A stretch of DNA of 64,000 nt, from the NCBI GenBank assembly GCA_013397435.1, contig VZRG01000520.1, positions 310,001-374,000 of the forward strand. Direction: 5' to 3'. The notes beneath the pieces were generated by a model. That model searched no databases. It saw only the letters and a program-made list of their open reading frames with translations, and was not told the DNA's origin. Both the position numbers and the translations under genes were made by a program. How positions within the stretch are numbered: position 1 is the stretch's first letter; every line of letters starts with the position of its first letter. The DNA comes from Erythrocercus mccallii (lineage: Eukaryota > Chordata > Aves > Passeriformes > Dicruridae). Of this stretch, positions 24,301 to 36,300 are shown piece by piece.

Positions 24301-27300
24301 GATAAGGGGAACCTTAGACTTAGCTAGCCATGGAGATACTGCTCAGAAGCCAAAAAGCTTTCAGGAAGTTGATGTGACCAAACTGGTGGTTTTCTGAGTG
24401 ACATGCAGCAGTAATTCCTATGCATGGAACATGCTGTGAAACTTCCTGCTTTCCTGCTTTGCAGATCTTGAAAGCTTAGGGCATGTACAGGATGCATCCA
24501 AGCAAAAAGTACCACCTCGGGTGGGAAGTTCCCAGGATCTTGCAACACCTGAACCTCAGACCCAAGAAGCTTCAGGTAGGACTTGTGCCTTTCTCTAGTA
24601 AGTCATGAAAATAGCACAGCTGGGGAGCACTTTAAGGTCTAACCTCTGCCACTGAACTGCAGCAGGACTGAGTAAACCTGGCTAATGTTCTTGAGTATTG
24701 TTTGCTGCTGATCCAGTCTACTTTTGCTCTGGATCAGTGATGGAACTAAAAGTTAATAAACTTCCTTTATAAACAGCAGTGTTTGTATGAAACTTTCCAG
24801 TGCTGTTCTCTGAGGAAGGGGAGGAGAAAGGCAGCCTGTGTGTTTTGAAATCTTTATGGTGTGGCATTGATTTGTGTGTGTGGTTTGCAGAGTCCCTGCA
24901 GCAGCCCAAGACGGTGCTGGAAGCGTTGCAGCAGCGGCTGGAGAAGTACAGGACAGCAGCAGCTCAGGCTAAAGCCAGCGGGGACGATCGGAAGGGCAGG
25001 ATGCACGACAGGATAGCCAAGGTAAAACTAAAGTCTGGCTCTTTGCATCCAGCAAAGCCATTTGGATTAATTCTCTTGCTGAAGACTTTTTCAAGGCTGA
25101 AATAATTTGTATATTGTCTGTCTGTTTAAAAAGAGGTCCAGTGGGGAAGCTGGAAAGCATTCAGAGGAAGAAATAGAGACAATGCACATATTGTAGTAAA
25201 ATACTGAGTCTTGTACAGTGTTTATGCTGGTTAAATACAGATGATTGCTAATTCACAGTCAGCTCTATTTTATGTCTTACTGAGTGCCTTTGATTGCAGC
25301 AATACCAGGATGCCATTAGAGCCCATAAGGCAGGGAGAAAAGTGAATTTTTCTGAGCTACCTGTTCCTCCTGGTAAGTGTGAATGTGAATCCCCAAACTT
25401 TTGTACACCTGTTAGGCTCTGAAGGGGCTGTGCAGATATTGCCTGCTCATCCTGTGGAACAGCTCCTCCTTTTTATCAGTGAGTAGCTGGCCTTGCTGTT
25501 TGATGGTATTGTGAAAATTTTTATTAATATGCTCCCAAACATTGACACTAGTGAATATTCCTGCATATTGACAGCCTGTTTGACAGTATGGGAACTTAAA
25601 ACTGGCACTATTTGAAAAGTGCAAGGCATCACAACTTCACCGTAGGCAGGTGCGAAAAATGTTACTTGTCTATCCTGTGTCAGCCCTCCTAGAGAAAAGA
25701 CTAAATTTGAGAGAAGACTAAATTTGGGTTACATTGGCTTCTTAGTTTTGTTGGAAAGGGGTTTTTAAAAGTGAAAAAAATTTCCTGATGTACCCCATTC
25801 TGCTAATTCCTATCAGGAGTCTCAGAACTTGATATCTAATGAATATCTCCTTGTAACACCTTGTAACATAAATCAGCATTGCAGCTCTCCTGGCAGGTAA
25901 AAGTCTGCAGAGATGAAGCAAATCATGCCCATGGTCACACTGAAACAGTAGCAGAGGCAGCAGCTGAGCCTGTTTCTTGAGGCACTGTGTCCTGTTTATC
26001 TTCTTCAGAACACTCAGTGCTGTGTCTGGAAAAGTTTGGGCAAGGTCGTCTCTAAATGCTCTGCCTCTCATTTGCATGACACCATTTCTCCCCTAGGAAA
26101 CATCTTTCCTTTTATTTTGGGCTTGATGTGTTCTGCTGAAGGATACACTCAGCAGTGCAAAGCAGGATTTTTGAAGTTAGAGGATAGAGGGGGACCTTGT
26201 GGTGGTTTTGTCACTGTCAAATGTGGCAATAGCAAGCACTGCAGTGGTAGTAGAGTAGGCACTGCCAGCTCTGTCAGGTCATATGTGGCTTTGAAGGTTT
26301 CCTGCTTTGAAGCTATCCCTGAGAGGCACCTTAGCATCCCTTTTTGCAGAATGTGGTCTCTTTCTTGGTAAATACCAGTTCCTGTAAGAGTGAGGTACTC
26401 CATATTTATACCTCTGGAAATCTGGAGAACTGCTCAGTGTCCTTGCACATCAGCTGTGTGGTTTTCAGCCATCATTTAGAGGCTACGTGATTTACATTGA
26501 AGACAATTATCAAGCAGTCACTGAAACCATCAGTGAATTATCCTGTGCCCTTCATGGCATCTGGCTGGTGACAAGTACCAGCCTTGGACTTCCTGGAAAT
26601 AGAAATGCTGCTGAGCAATGGATCAAATGTCACAAGGGGCAGCAGCACAGGATTTTCTGTTCTGCCTGCCTGAGTACCTCAAACCTGTGCTGTAGCAGCC
26701 ATCTCTAGGTTTAGAAGCAATTTAGTCGCTGTTTCTTAGCACTTCTCATGAGACTGGCAGCAAGAATACTTGCTATATATTAAATGAGAGAACTCTTAAC
26801 AGACATTTTATAGTAGTGGCTCTGGGTCTCTGTTCTCTGAAGCTGACACTAAACTGGTCATGTGGCAGTGAGAATTCATCTTCCATCCTCAAGCCTTCCT
26901 CCTATCCTGAAGAGGATAACAAAACAATGAAGAGCATTATTATTCTTCATACACTTCTCATTTAACTCCTCTGACTCTGCCTTAGTTTGCTGCCTCTGCA
27001 TTGCAGTACCTTTTCAGCAGAGGCTGAATGTGTTACCCAGCTGTCAGCAGTGGATTGTGTATTACTCTGGGGGTAGCATTGATTTTCTGCTGGACTATGT
27101 GCCTGCTGAAGTGAGGCAACAGTGAGAGGGGGAAAAATGAGACTAAATTCTCTACTGGTTCTGGGGACATCCTTACTGCTGAAGTCTTGAGGGGTTGTGA
27201 GGTTGCTTGGCTGGCTGCCAGTTGCTCAGCTTGGAAAACTGCTCATTTAGTGCATCATTTTACTATCATCCACTTGAGCTGGGTATCTGAGAGATCTGAT

Positions 27301-30300
27301 CTTAAGCCCACCACTCAGATTTGATCTAGCAAGGCTTTTGGCCTTGGCCTCAGTCTAGTTAAACTGAATTCTAAAATAAATTAGATAATAGGTATTTGGA
27401 TAGAAACAGCTTTAGAGTAAACAAGTAATATGGAAGACATACCATAGGGCTTATGCAGCTCTTTCTTCTGTGTTCCTTTCCTTCCCAGGATTTCCCCCTC
27501 TGCCTGGTGTTGCAGCAACAGATGGTGGCAGCACAATCGCTGCTGTCCTGGAGAGTGCCAGCAAGCTGGCAAACATGGAGGAGAATGATGAAGAGGAGGA
27601 GGTTAGTGTTGCCTGGTAGGATGTGTAAAAGTTCAATTGCCGTCTCTTGTGGCATGCAGAGATGAGGCCACTGGATTTCCAGGTAAGGGTACTGAGGTGA
27701 AATACATTTTCCAAAAGTCTGAGGAGTACAGGATCTCAGCAGTAATTTCAGTTTCCTTTATAGAGTAGGGGAGACAGATGAGATGTTACTACAGTCAGTA
27801 CCTACAGAGTCTGTGAGCAGGGCTTGGCTCTTTCATAGCTGTCTTGTATGTAGATTTTATTTTCAAAACAAACACTTCAGATCCTCACCACACCTTTACA
27901 TTGTTCTAAAGTACTTAAATCCGTACTTTTATCCTGCATCCCACTAGCTTCCTGTGTTTGTTCTTTCCCAGGACGTTCAACACTTACTGCTTTTTGTCAG
28001 GCTGCACCAGCATTTAGACTTCGGTTTGATTTCTGTCTCTCTCTGGATTTGGCAGCTGATTGATTGTGCCTTCAACTGGAGTAGCTTTTAATGGAGAGAA
28101 TTCCTAAATGATTTTTTTTTTCTGCATGCCTCTGCTTTCTTAAAAATCACTGCCTTGTTGAACGTTCCTTTATTCCATCTGTGACTTGCGTAGGTCAGCT
28201 ACCTGCTGGCCTGGCATTGCTCATAAACCTCCAGAAGTTAAAATTTGCTGTCTGGAATGCAAAGCTCCCCTCAGAAGCTATACACAAAGGCTTGATACGG
28301 TGATAAACCCTGGTTGTTGATGCTTGAGATGCTGTCCTCAACCCTGGGATAGATTCTATGCATTTATTATGCAATTCTTTCTGTTTTGCTAGAGTGAGCC
28401 TCTGCCCCAGGCCCCAGTTGCCAAGAAGCCAACTCAGGTTGTTAAGCCAACTCCAGTTCCATCTGCTGCAGCTCAGGAGAGCTCTCCTGAGCACCTGAAA
28501 CGAGCTGCATCACCCTCCACCCTGGACAAGGCAGAGTCAGTGGATCATCTCCTTCCAGCTGGTAAGTGAAGGGATCACCATTCCCGGTGCTCCACATGCA
28601 AGTTGTTTGCTCTAGTTTCATGAAGACTTTATCATTATAATTTAGGTGTGAGCCTGTGAATGTGTGTCACAGATTTCCTCTGACAGGAGCCTCAATATGT
28701 GTGTGCTGGAGGGCAGACCCACACCAGCCATGCAGCTTTATTTCACAGAGACAGCATGTATAATTATAAGGCTGATTAGGTTTTTAATTAATTTTGATGT
28801 AACAAGTGTATCGACTCATGATGTTTAACTCTGCTCACAGCTGAACTCTCCATATACTCTCATTAAAGGGGACAGGTTGCCAGGGTGAATTATTCATTGA
28901 TCTAATGGAGCTCCCTATATCAGACAGAGTTCTCTGCTTGGTGCTTCACCCAAGGATCTCAGGCTGGCCGTGCAGGCAGAGCTTCATCAATCTCTGCTCT
29001 TCCCTAGCTGAGGTCATTGAGCAGTTGTGTCCACAAGGTGAATTGTACAGATAGTAAGGAACAGCCACCACCTCACAGTGTGGGTTGGGCACACACGGGC
29101 AGTGCTCAGGCTCTCACTGATGCCTTGTCTGTAATCCCATCCTCCTTCCCTTCTACCTTGAATAGTTCCTTCAGGATGAAGTAAAACTGCCTGGGTGACT
29201 GATGCACTAACCTGGTAAAGCAATCTTATTGGTGTGGTTGTCCTTACTGTTTTGGCAAGGAAAGGAGAGACTCAAGCATTAATAAGAAACTAAGAAAACA
29301 GGGGATTACAGAGAAGCTGAGATGATATGTCTGAGTTGGACTGCACATTGGTTCATCGGGGTTCTTTTCTGCCAGATCAGGGGAGAGGAAGGTAATTACT
29401 CCAGAGGATGCTTATGATATTTGCTGGTTTTTAGAAGTTAACATGGAGAGCTCAGCTTTGGAAGTTTGGATTCAGCTTCTCTGTGGACCAATCAGCTGTG
29501 CTGGAGTCTGTCTCAGGCCTGCAGATTAGGGGCTGTAATAATTCTTGTGACACTTGTGAAGTGCTGTGAGGTTTTTTGATGAAGGATGCTGTTCTAGGAG
29601 GAAGCTTGTTTCTTTTTTTAGTGCTTGAAATTGAAAGTGCCCAAGAAACAGTTGAGTGCAGTAAGGAAATGTCCCAATTTGACATCTGTACTTTCACTGA
29701 TCTTTTCCTGGCTGTAAGATGAGTGAGTGTTTCTGTACAACTGTTTTTCAGTTAAGGAACAGCTGGAATTTCTGGAGAACAGGAAGAAGCAATACCTGAA
29801 GGCAGCCATCAAAGCAAAGAGAGAAAACAACCTCCAACAGGCAAAGACATATCTCAGAACAGCAAAGGGCCTTGACCTAAAGATTGAGCAGGCAAAATCT
29901 GGCAAAACTGTTGATATTTCCAAGGTTAGTAGGACTGTTAATATTCTGCTTTGTTTCATATTCTTGGACATCTAAGTGCTTACCTTTTCCTATAAGGGCT
30001 CTGAAACGTGGTGTTCTTATGTTGCAGCTGCCATCACCTCCTACAGATGATGAGGGTGATTTTATCTTTGTACACCATGAAGATGTCAGGCTGTCTCAGA
30101 AAGCAGATGAAGTTTATGCACAGCTTGTAAAATTGCTGAAGGACCAGCATGAGGTGACCATTTTATATTTTTTAGAAATGTTTTGGAGTTTCTTTTGTAC
30201 GTTTCTTTGGGATTTATTAATATTATAATCCAATAATTGTTCCAGTGGGGTCTTTTTTTTTCTTTTAAAATACTTCTGATATTGTGTGTCCAAAAATGGA

Positions 30301-33300
30301 GAATTTTCAGAGTTGGATTCTATGGCTAGTTGAAGCCAAAGGGTGTGATTGAAGGCCTGGGACTAGCAAATTATCACTGTTAAATATGAGCACTCAAGTT
30401 TGAAAATAGTACCTGAATATTAAGACTAGGCCTAAGGTGAATCTCATATCTAAAACCAGGTGATTAAAAAGTAATAGGGAGAACAGCTCAAACAAATGCT
30501 GTGTGTTGGACTTGAGGAATGGGGAGGTGAATATTCTTGAGTGACTTGGGAAAATGCCTGCTTTTTCTTGAATGAAGTTATCATCAATCTCAGAACTGTG
30601 CCAGCCCTGAATCCGTGTGTGAGGATCACTGAGTGAATCAGTTTGGTTTTGTTTGTGTTGACAGAGGTGTTTGCAGTATTCCAAGCAATTCATGCATCTG
30701 GGAAACGTAGCAGAAACAACTCGGTAAGACCCAGTGCCTGCTTTCAATCATCCCCCAAAGCAGTTCTTTCAGGTTTGAGTCTGCCTGACCCCCTAAAGAT
30801 GTTGGGGTTTGAGTTGGTAAGTTTATCCTTGTGTGAAAGGGTTGAGACTGTGATTCCTGCATCTTCACATTGCTCTCAGCTCTGGCTGAGGGTTACTCTC
30901 TGTGCTCTGTTTGATTTCCAGCAAGTGTGGGGTTTTTACTGTTTTTTTTTTCTTTTTTCTATAGGTTTGAAAAACTGGCCCAAGGTTGTAAAAAGGATAT
31001 GGAGATCCTACAGCTTGCACGAGCACAAGGAATGGATCCTCCAAGCCATCACTTTGAGGAAAGAACCTTTAAAATGATAAGGTGTGGAAAAACAAAAGGA
31101 CTTCCCAGGCAGGCTGGAATGACTTTTCCTGTCTTTTGCCCTTGTTTAGGGAATTCTGGGCTTCAGCAAACCTGAGTGGTATCCAGGATTAGGTTCAGCA
31201 TTCCTGAAAGGATACTCTCAGCAACTTAAATACAAAGAAGTTGTTCTCTAAATTCTCTTGGTGGTTCTTCTGTTTTCAGAATCCCTCCAGCTTTCCCTCT
31301 TATATTCTGTTACTTCAGCCATTCCTCCTTCCTCTCTGTTTTTCCCTCAGTCCTGTTGCTTCCTGGGTTTTGTTCCTGGCCTCAGAGATATTTTTAGCTC
31401 AGTTTGTTCTCCTGCTTTGCTGTATTTTTTGGAGATGGTCTCTGTAGGAGTGCACTACTGAAAAACTCTGACAAATAGCCATGGCATCCTGGTCTGGCAG
31501 TGGATCAGCTGATGGTGGGATAAATGTGCTTTTTTATCTTTCTCTTTTCACAGGATATTTTCTGATCTCAACAGCACAGAAATGCACCTTCTTATTGTCA
31601 GAGGGATAAATTTACCAGCCCCACCAGGTGTGTACTCAAAAGGGCACGTGGGCTTTTTCCTCTTGAGTAGGTAAGGAAAGTAATGGGGAATGAAATTTCT
31701 CTTTTGAAGGCCACTTTAGGAGCCAGCACTCATTAAAACAAAGTAACCACCTTTTGGGCTTATGCCCCCTCAAAACCTTTAAACAGTATTTAAAAAAAAG
31801 CAAACAGGTGAATAAAGAGAATCTGGGTTCCATATGGACAGAAAGAACTTTAAATTTTCCTGGCTTCACTCATAACTGGGTCATAGTTAAGGTTTCATTT
31901 TTATCTCCTATTTTGTTACGAGTGCCTGCCTATGAGTTGCACCACTGGTGTATTTTGACCCTTCAATAGACAGTTTGCTCCTGCCAGTGTTACTGCTTTT
32001 AGCCCCTTGTTCCTGGGAGCTTGTGAACCATCTGTGCTAGACTGTCTTAGGACTAACAACATAAAAACCCAGGTGTTGTCCTTTGGATGCCAGCTTTCCC
32101 TGGATTTTGGTTTGATGGATGGGTTTTTCAGCTGTCAAGGGGCAGGTCATGAGTCCTGCTGTAAAACAGTTGGGTGCTCTTGAGAATCCTGCTCAGCATG
32201 ACAGATGCAATGACCGTGTCTGTACTGGCTCTTTGGATTGGCTGGTTGTTGTCTCACCCAGGTGTGTCACCAAGAGATTTGGATGCGTTTGTGAAGTTTG
32301 AATTTCAGTACCCGAGTGCGGTGAGTGTGTCGTGCCTTTTCTGCCCCTAATCTGTCCCCCTTGCCACTGCATGAGCTTGTGAGGGCTCCAAGGAAAGAGA
32401 GAACACTTCTAGACATCCTGCCTGGATCTACATTAAAGCAGATTTCTTTTTCTGAGAAACAGAATTGCTGAGCGTGTTGGCTGCAGGTTTGAGCTTTGCA
32501 CCTTTCTCTCGATGCTCTTCACACCTTACCCTTGGCAGGGTGGTGTCTGCAGCTTCTGTGTCAGCACTCCCAGTGCTAAGCCATGCCCACCTCTTCCCCC
32601 TGAAGGCACAATCAGGCTCTTTCCAATGTTGGCAAAATCTGTCAAAGTTCATTTCTTTCAGGGGTACAAACACACCAGGGCACTCAAAGTTGTTGCCAAG
32701 GGCCACCTTAGAGGTGATCTCCCTAGGGTCTCCTGGGTTAAAAAACCAAGCTCTTAAAGGCATTGCATTTGAGCCTCTCTAACAATTGTAGAAATGGATT
32801 GAAAGGGTTAATCTTTCTCATCAAATAAATGGTGATTTAATTAGAAAATATATATATACCTGGAGAAAGGACTTGGGCCATGCAAGTTTTTCGCCCTTAC
32901 TAATTAACACTTGTGTGTATGTGCATGTATATATGTGTACGTACATAAAAATATGTATACACATATGTATTACTACTTTCCTTGGAATTCCCCAGTGTCA
33001 TCCTGTTCCTCTCACCTTTAAAAGCAGTCTCTGGTCTGAAAAACACTCAAACCTTAGAGCTAGAAGGGCTTCTGGGGAGGGACTGACTGGTCTCTTACTG
33101 TCAGTAGAAGTCCTGCTTCTCTCTATGTAGGGCAGAATCAGACCTTGCTCCTGCAGGACTAATGCTTAGCCCTGGGAGTGTGCAGAGCCTAGGTTTCTGC
33201 CTCCCAGTAAATCTCGGAAATTGGTGATGGTCAGACCAGGTTTGTGTTTGAGTGACACGAGGCCTTAATGAAGGAGCAACTCAGTGAGGGTGGCTGAAAC

Positions 33301-36300
33301 CAGAACTGGTCTATGTGAATAGTTTTCTGGGGAATGAGTAAGAATCAGCATCATTCCTTTTAATCTATTTTCCTTTGTTTAAAGAAAAACCAGATCTCTA
33401 CTCCTTAGCCTACAGTCAAATAAGTATACCACCTTTCTCCTTTATAGCTGAAATCAGTTTTGCAAAGTAGCTGCAATAATTAGGCCACATTGTCCTTGTT
33501 CATTCCCCAGAGATTTAGTTTGTACTCCACTTCAGGTTAAAAGTTAATACATTTTGGTGGCAGATTGATTGTCAGGGAAAATAATAGTAGGGCAATTCCC
33601 TGAATGATTTATGATGAATTCCTTGTGCAGCTTATTATTCCAGCTAATGCAGGAGGAACAGAATTACTGTGTTATGGAAGGTGCACGGTTTGTCATGGAG
33701 TTTAACAGCCCCAGTCAGTAACTTCATGATGATTGGATTGAATTGACTGTGACTATGTAGCTTATCTATGGCTCTCATATTTAATGTAATGTTTTGGCTT
33801 ATTTTTTCTCCAGTGTTATCCTTGTTACCACGGTGAAATCCAAGTATTTTAGTCTTGACTATACCATGACTCTTCTTATTTAGATAACCCCTAAAACCTT
33901 AACATTTCTGGTATAGTCATAAAATAGAGGTGGCAATAAAAATGGTCACTTGTCTGTTTTCAAACAATACCTGACAGTTTTATGTAATGTCTGTCTCCTT
34001 TTTTGATAGGAACAACCTCAAAAGAGTAAAACACCTGTAATTAACAATAACAATTGTCCAGGTGAGTCCTTTTTTTCTGGAACAGCAGGGAAAATGTTGC
34101 ACCTTGGGAATCCCTGAACAGTACAGAGTGGTGTCAGACTGTGAACCAGGCCAGAGATCCTCCCACCACCTTTTTTCTTCTTTGTTAGGAAAGGGTTTGC
34201 TGGGGGTTGAAGTCCGGCTGCGTTGGCAATTTCTTCCCACTCAGCCCTATTTTATTGGTGGTAGCTATTATGTCATGAATTAAACCAGTATTAATCATAT
34301 TATCCAAAACACCCCTTCCCAGTCATTCCAGCCTTACTCTGCTTTTTTAATATTTTGTACCTTTTATCTTAGCCACAAAGACTCTTTACTTGCTGAAAGA
34401 CCTAAACTCTCCAGTTTTATCCCTCCAGTACCTTGCTGTCAGCTGCCAATGGCTTGGTTTTCCTGCAGTTTGGTTTCTGTCCCTGTAAGGTGAGGGTGAC
34501 ATGAACTGTGAGGGGACACACCCTCTGACTGACTGAAGGACCCTCCTGAGGAGGAGTTCTGTGGCTGTGAAGTGTCTCACACGTGGGCCAAACTGAGAGA
34601 AAACAGCTCTGAGAAGCTGCATGGAACAGAGCACTGCACACCATTTGACTCCCAGCTTTCTTTCCTTTCCCTTTGTTTCACTTGCAGAGTACAACCAGCT
34701 GTTCAAGCTGAACATCAACAGGAACCACCGAGGCTTCCGACGCGCAATTCGGTCCAAAGGAATTAAATTTGAAGTGTTTCACAAAGGGTGAGTCCACAGT
34801 TTGCTTCTCCACTACCAGCTGAAAGGAGTGTTAGAGCTGAAGCTTATGAAGCACAATCTTTAAGCCAGCACTAAGGAGTTGTCTCGTACTCATGTCTGAG
34901 AGCTTTCAATTCAAAATGTGCCTGAGCTCTGTATCTTCCCCTGTGGGGGTGAAGAAAGGTACAAATTCAGTGAAGTTGATTCAGATCAGCTGAGGATTAG
35001 TGTGTTAAAAGGAGTTGGTGAGACTGAGAAAGCAGTGATTTACTTCACATTGTTTTGGTTCTTACCCAGTTTGGTTTCAGTCATCAGGACTAGAAAATTT
35101 AAATATTCTGTGGAATAACTCTGTGGAATAATGAAGTAAAGTGGCAGCAAAATGTGAACAGCAGGAAAGCAGGTGACAGATGATGGAAGAACTAGAGTTA
35201 TGTTTTTGTACTTTCATTCATTGGATCTTGCAATGCTTCTGAGCACTGCTGGCAGCTGCCTTGAGAGAAACACTCCCCTCATCTCAGAGTGCAGGATCAC
35301 AGGATGAATGTTAACAAGTGATAGTTCAGGGCAATTGTCCTCACTCCAGGCTCATAACTGAGTTATTCAGAGTAGGAGTGACCTGTATTTCCTCAGCCTT
35401 GGGTTGGTTGTGATCCACGACTCTGATGGGATACCAGAGAACCTGATTTTTGTCTGCTGGCTCCTTGTCCTATTCCTTGTTACTATTACTGGGCCATGCT
35501 GAAATCATCCACAGGTTTTCTGAGATGGTTTTGAAGGTGCAGGTGTTTCAGTTTGTGACCTGCAGTCCCACTGTTTTTCTCCAGATCCTCTACTAGCATC
35601 GCTGTTGAAGCGTAAATTTATTTTCTTACTCCTTTTCTATCAATCCTGACTGCTCCACTGCTCTGTGTTCAAGATCCACCCTCTTTAGCACAGAGCTGTG
35701 AAGTGTTTACATTTGTTTAAAATGGGGTTTTTTTATCACGTTTTCCCAGCCATCTCCTCAAGAGAAAGGAGACAGTTAAGTGATCCAGGCTCTTTCCTAA
35801 AGACTGTCTGCTCCCTGTCTTTTCTAAGACTACAAATGAATAATACTTTCAGAAATGCTTTTGTGGGTGTTGTAGCTTTGGGGTCTCTGATAGCTCTTTG
35901 ACCATCTCCCAAGAATTATTTTTGCTCCGTGAGCAAAGGAGACTTGTTTCAGGTCATATATATTAAACCTCAGTTTAACAGCACTTCCAGGTAAAAACCC
36001 AGCAAGGTATTTTTCCAAAGGAAAAGTCTCTTCATGAGCCTCTTCTAAAAGCTTCTGAAGATGAAAAGGGATTTCCCCAGAGCTGTTTCTGAAGCCATAG
36101 CCTAGAGCAAGTTCTCAGTCTTCACAGCAACCCCCTGGAACTGAGCAGGGATGAACCAGTCCTTATTGTTTCTTCAGTTATAAAATGGAAAAATGCTTTA
36201 AAAAATTCAGCAAGAATTGCTGATTCTCTGAAGTTTATGAGCAAAGTGTCCCACATGCTGCAGTACAATTACATAATCCTTCATTTTAAGGTGCTTGTGA

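Noticed and set aside
30643..31077. 144-codon plus-strand open frame as one exon
   Set aside because: It spans two CC2D1B exons and the intron between them; parts are out of the true frame. The two-exon model with clean splice sites restores the conserved protein.
32846..32970. AT/GT-rich patch as a regulatory element or origin
   Set aside because: It is low-complexity sequence with no defined motif; simple repeat decay explains it.
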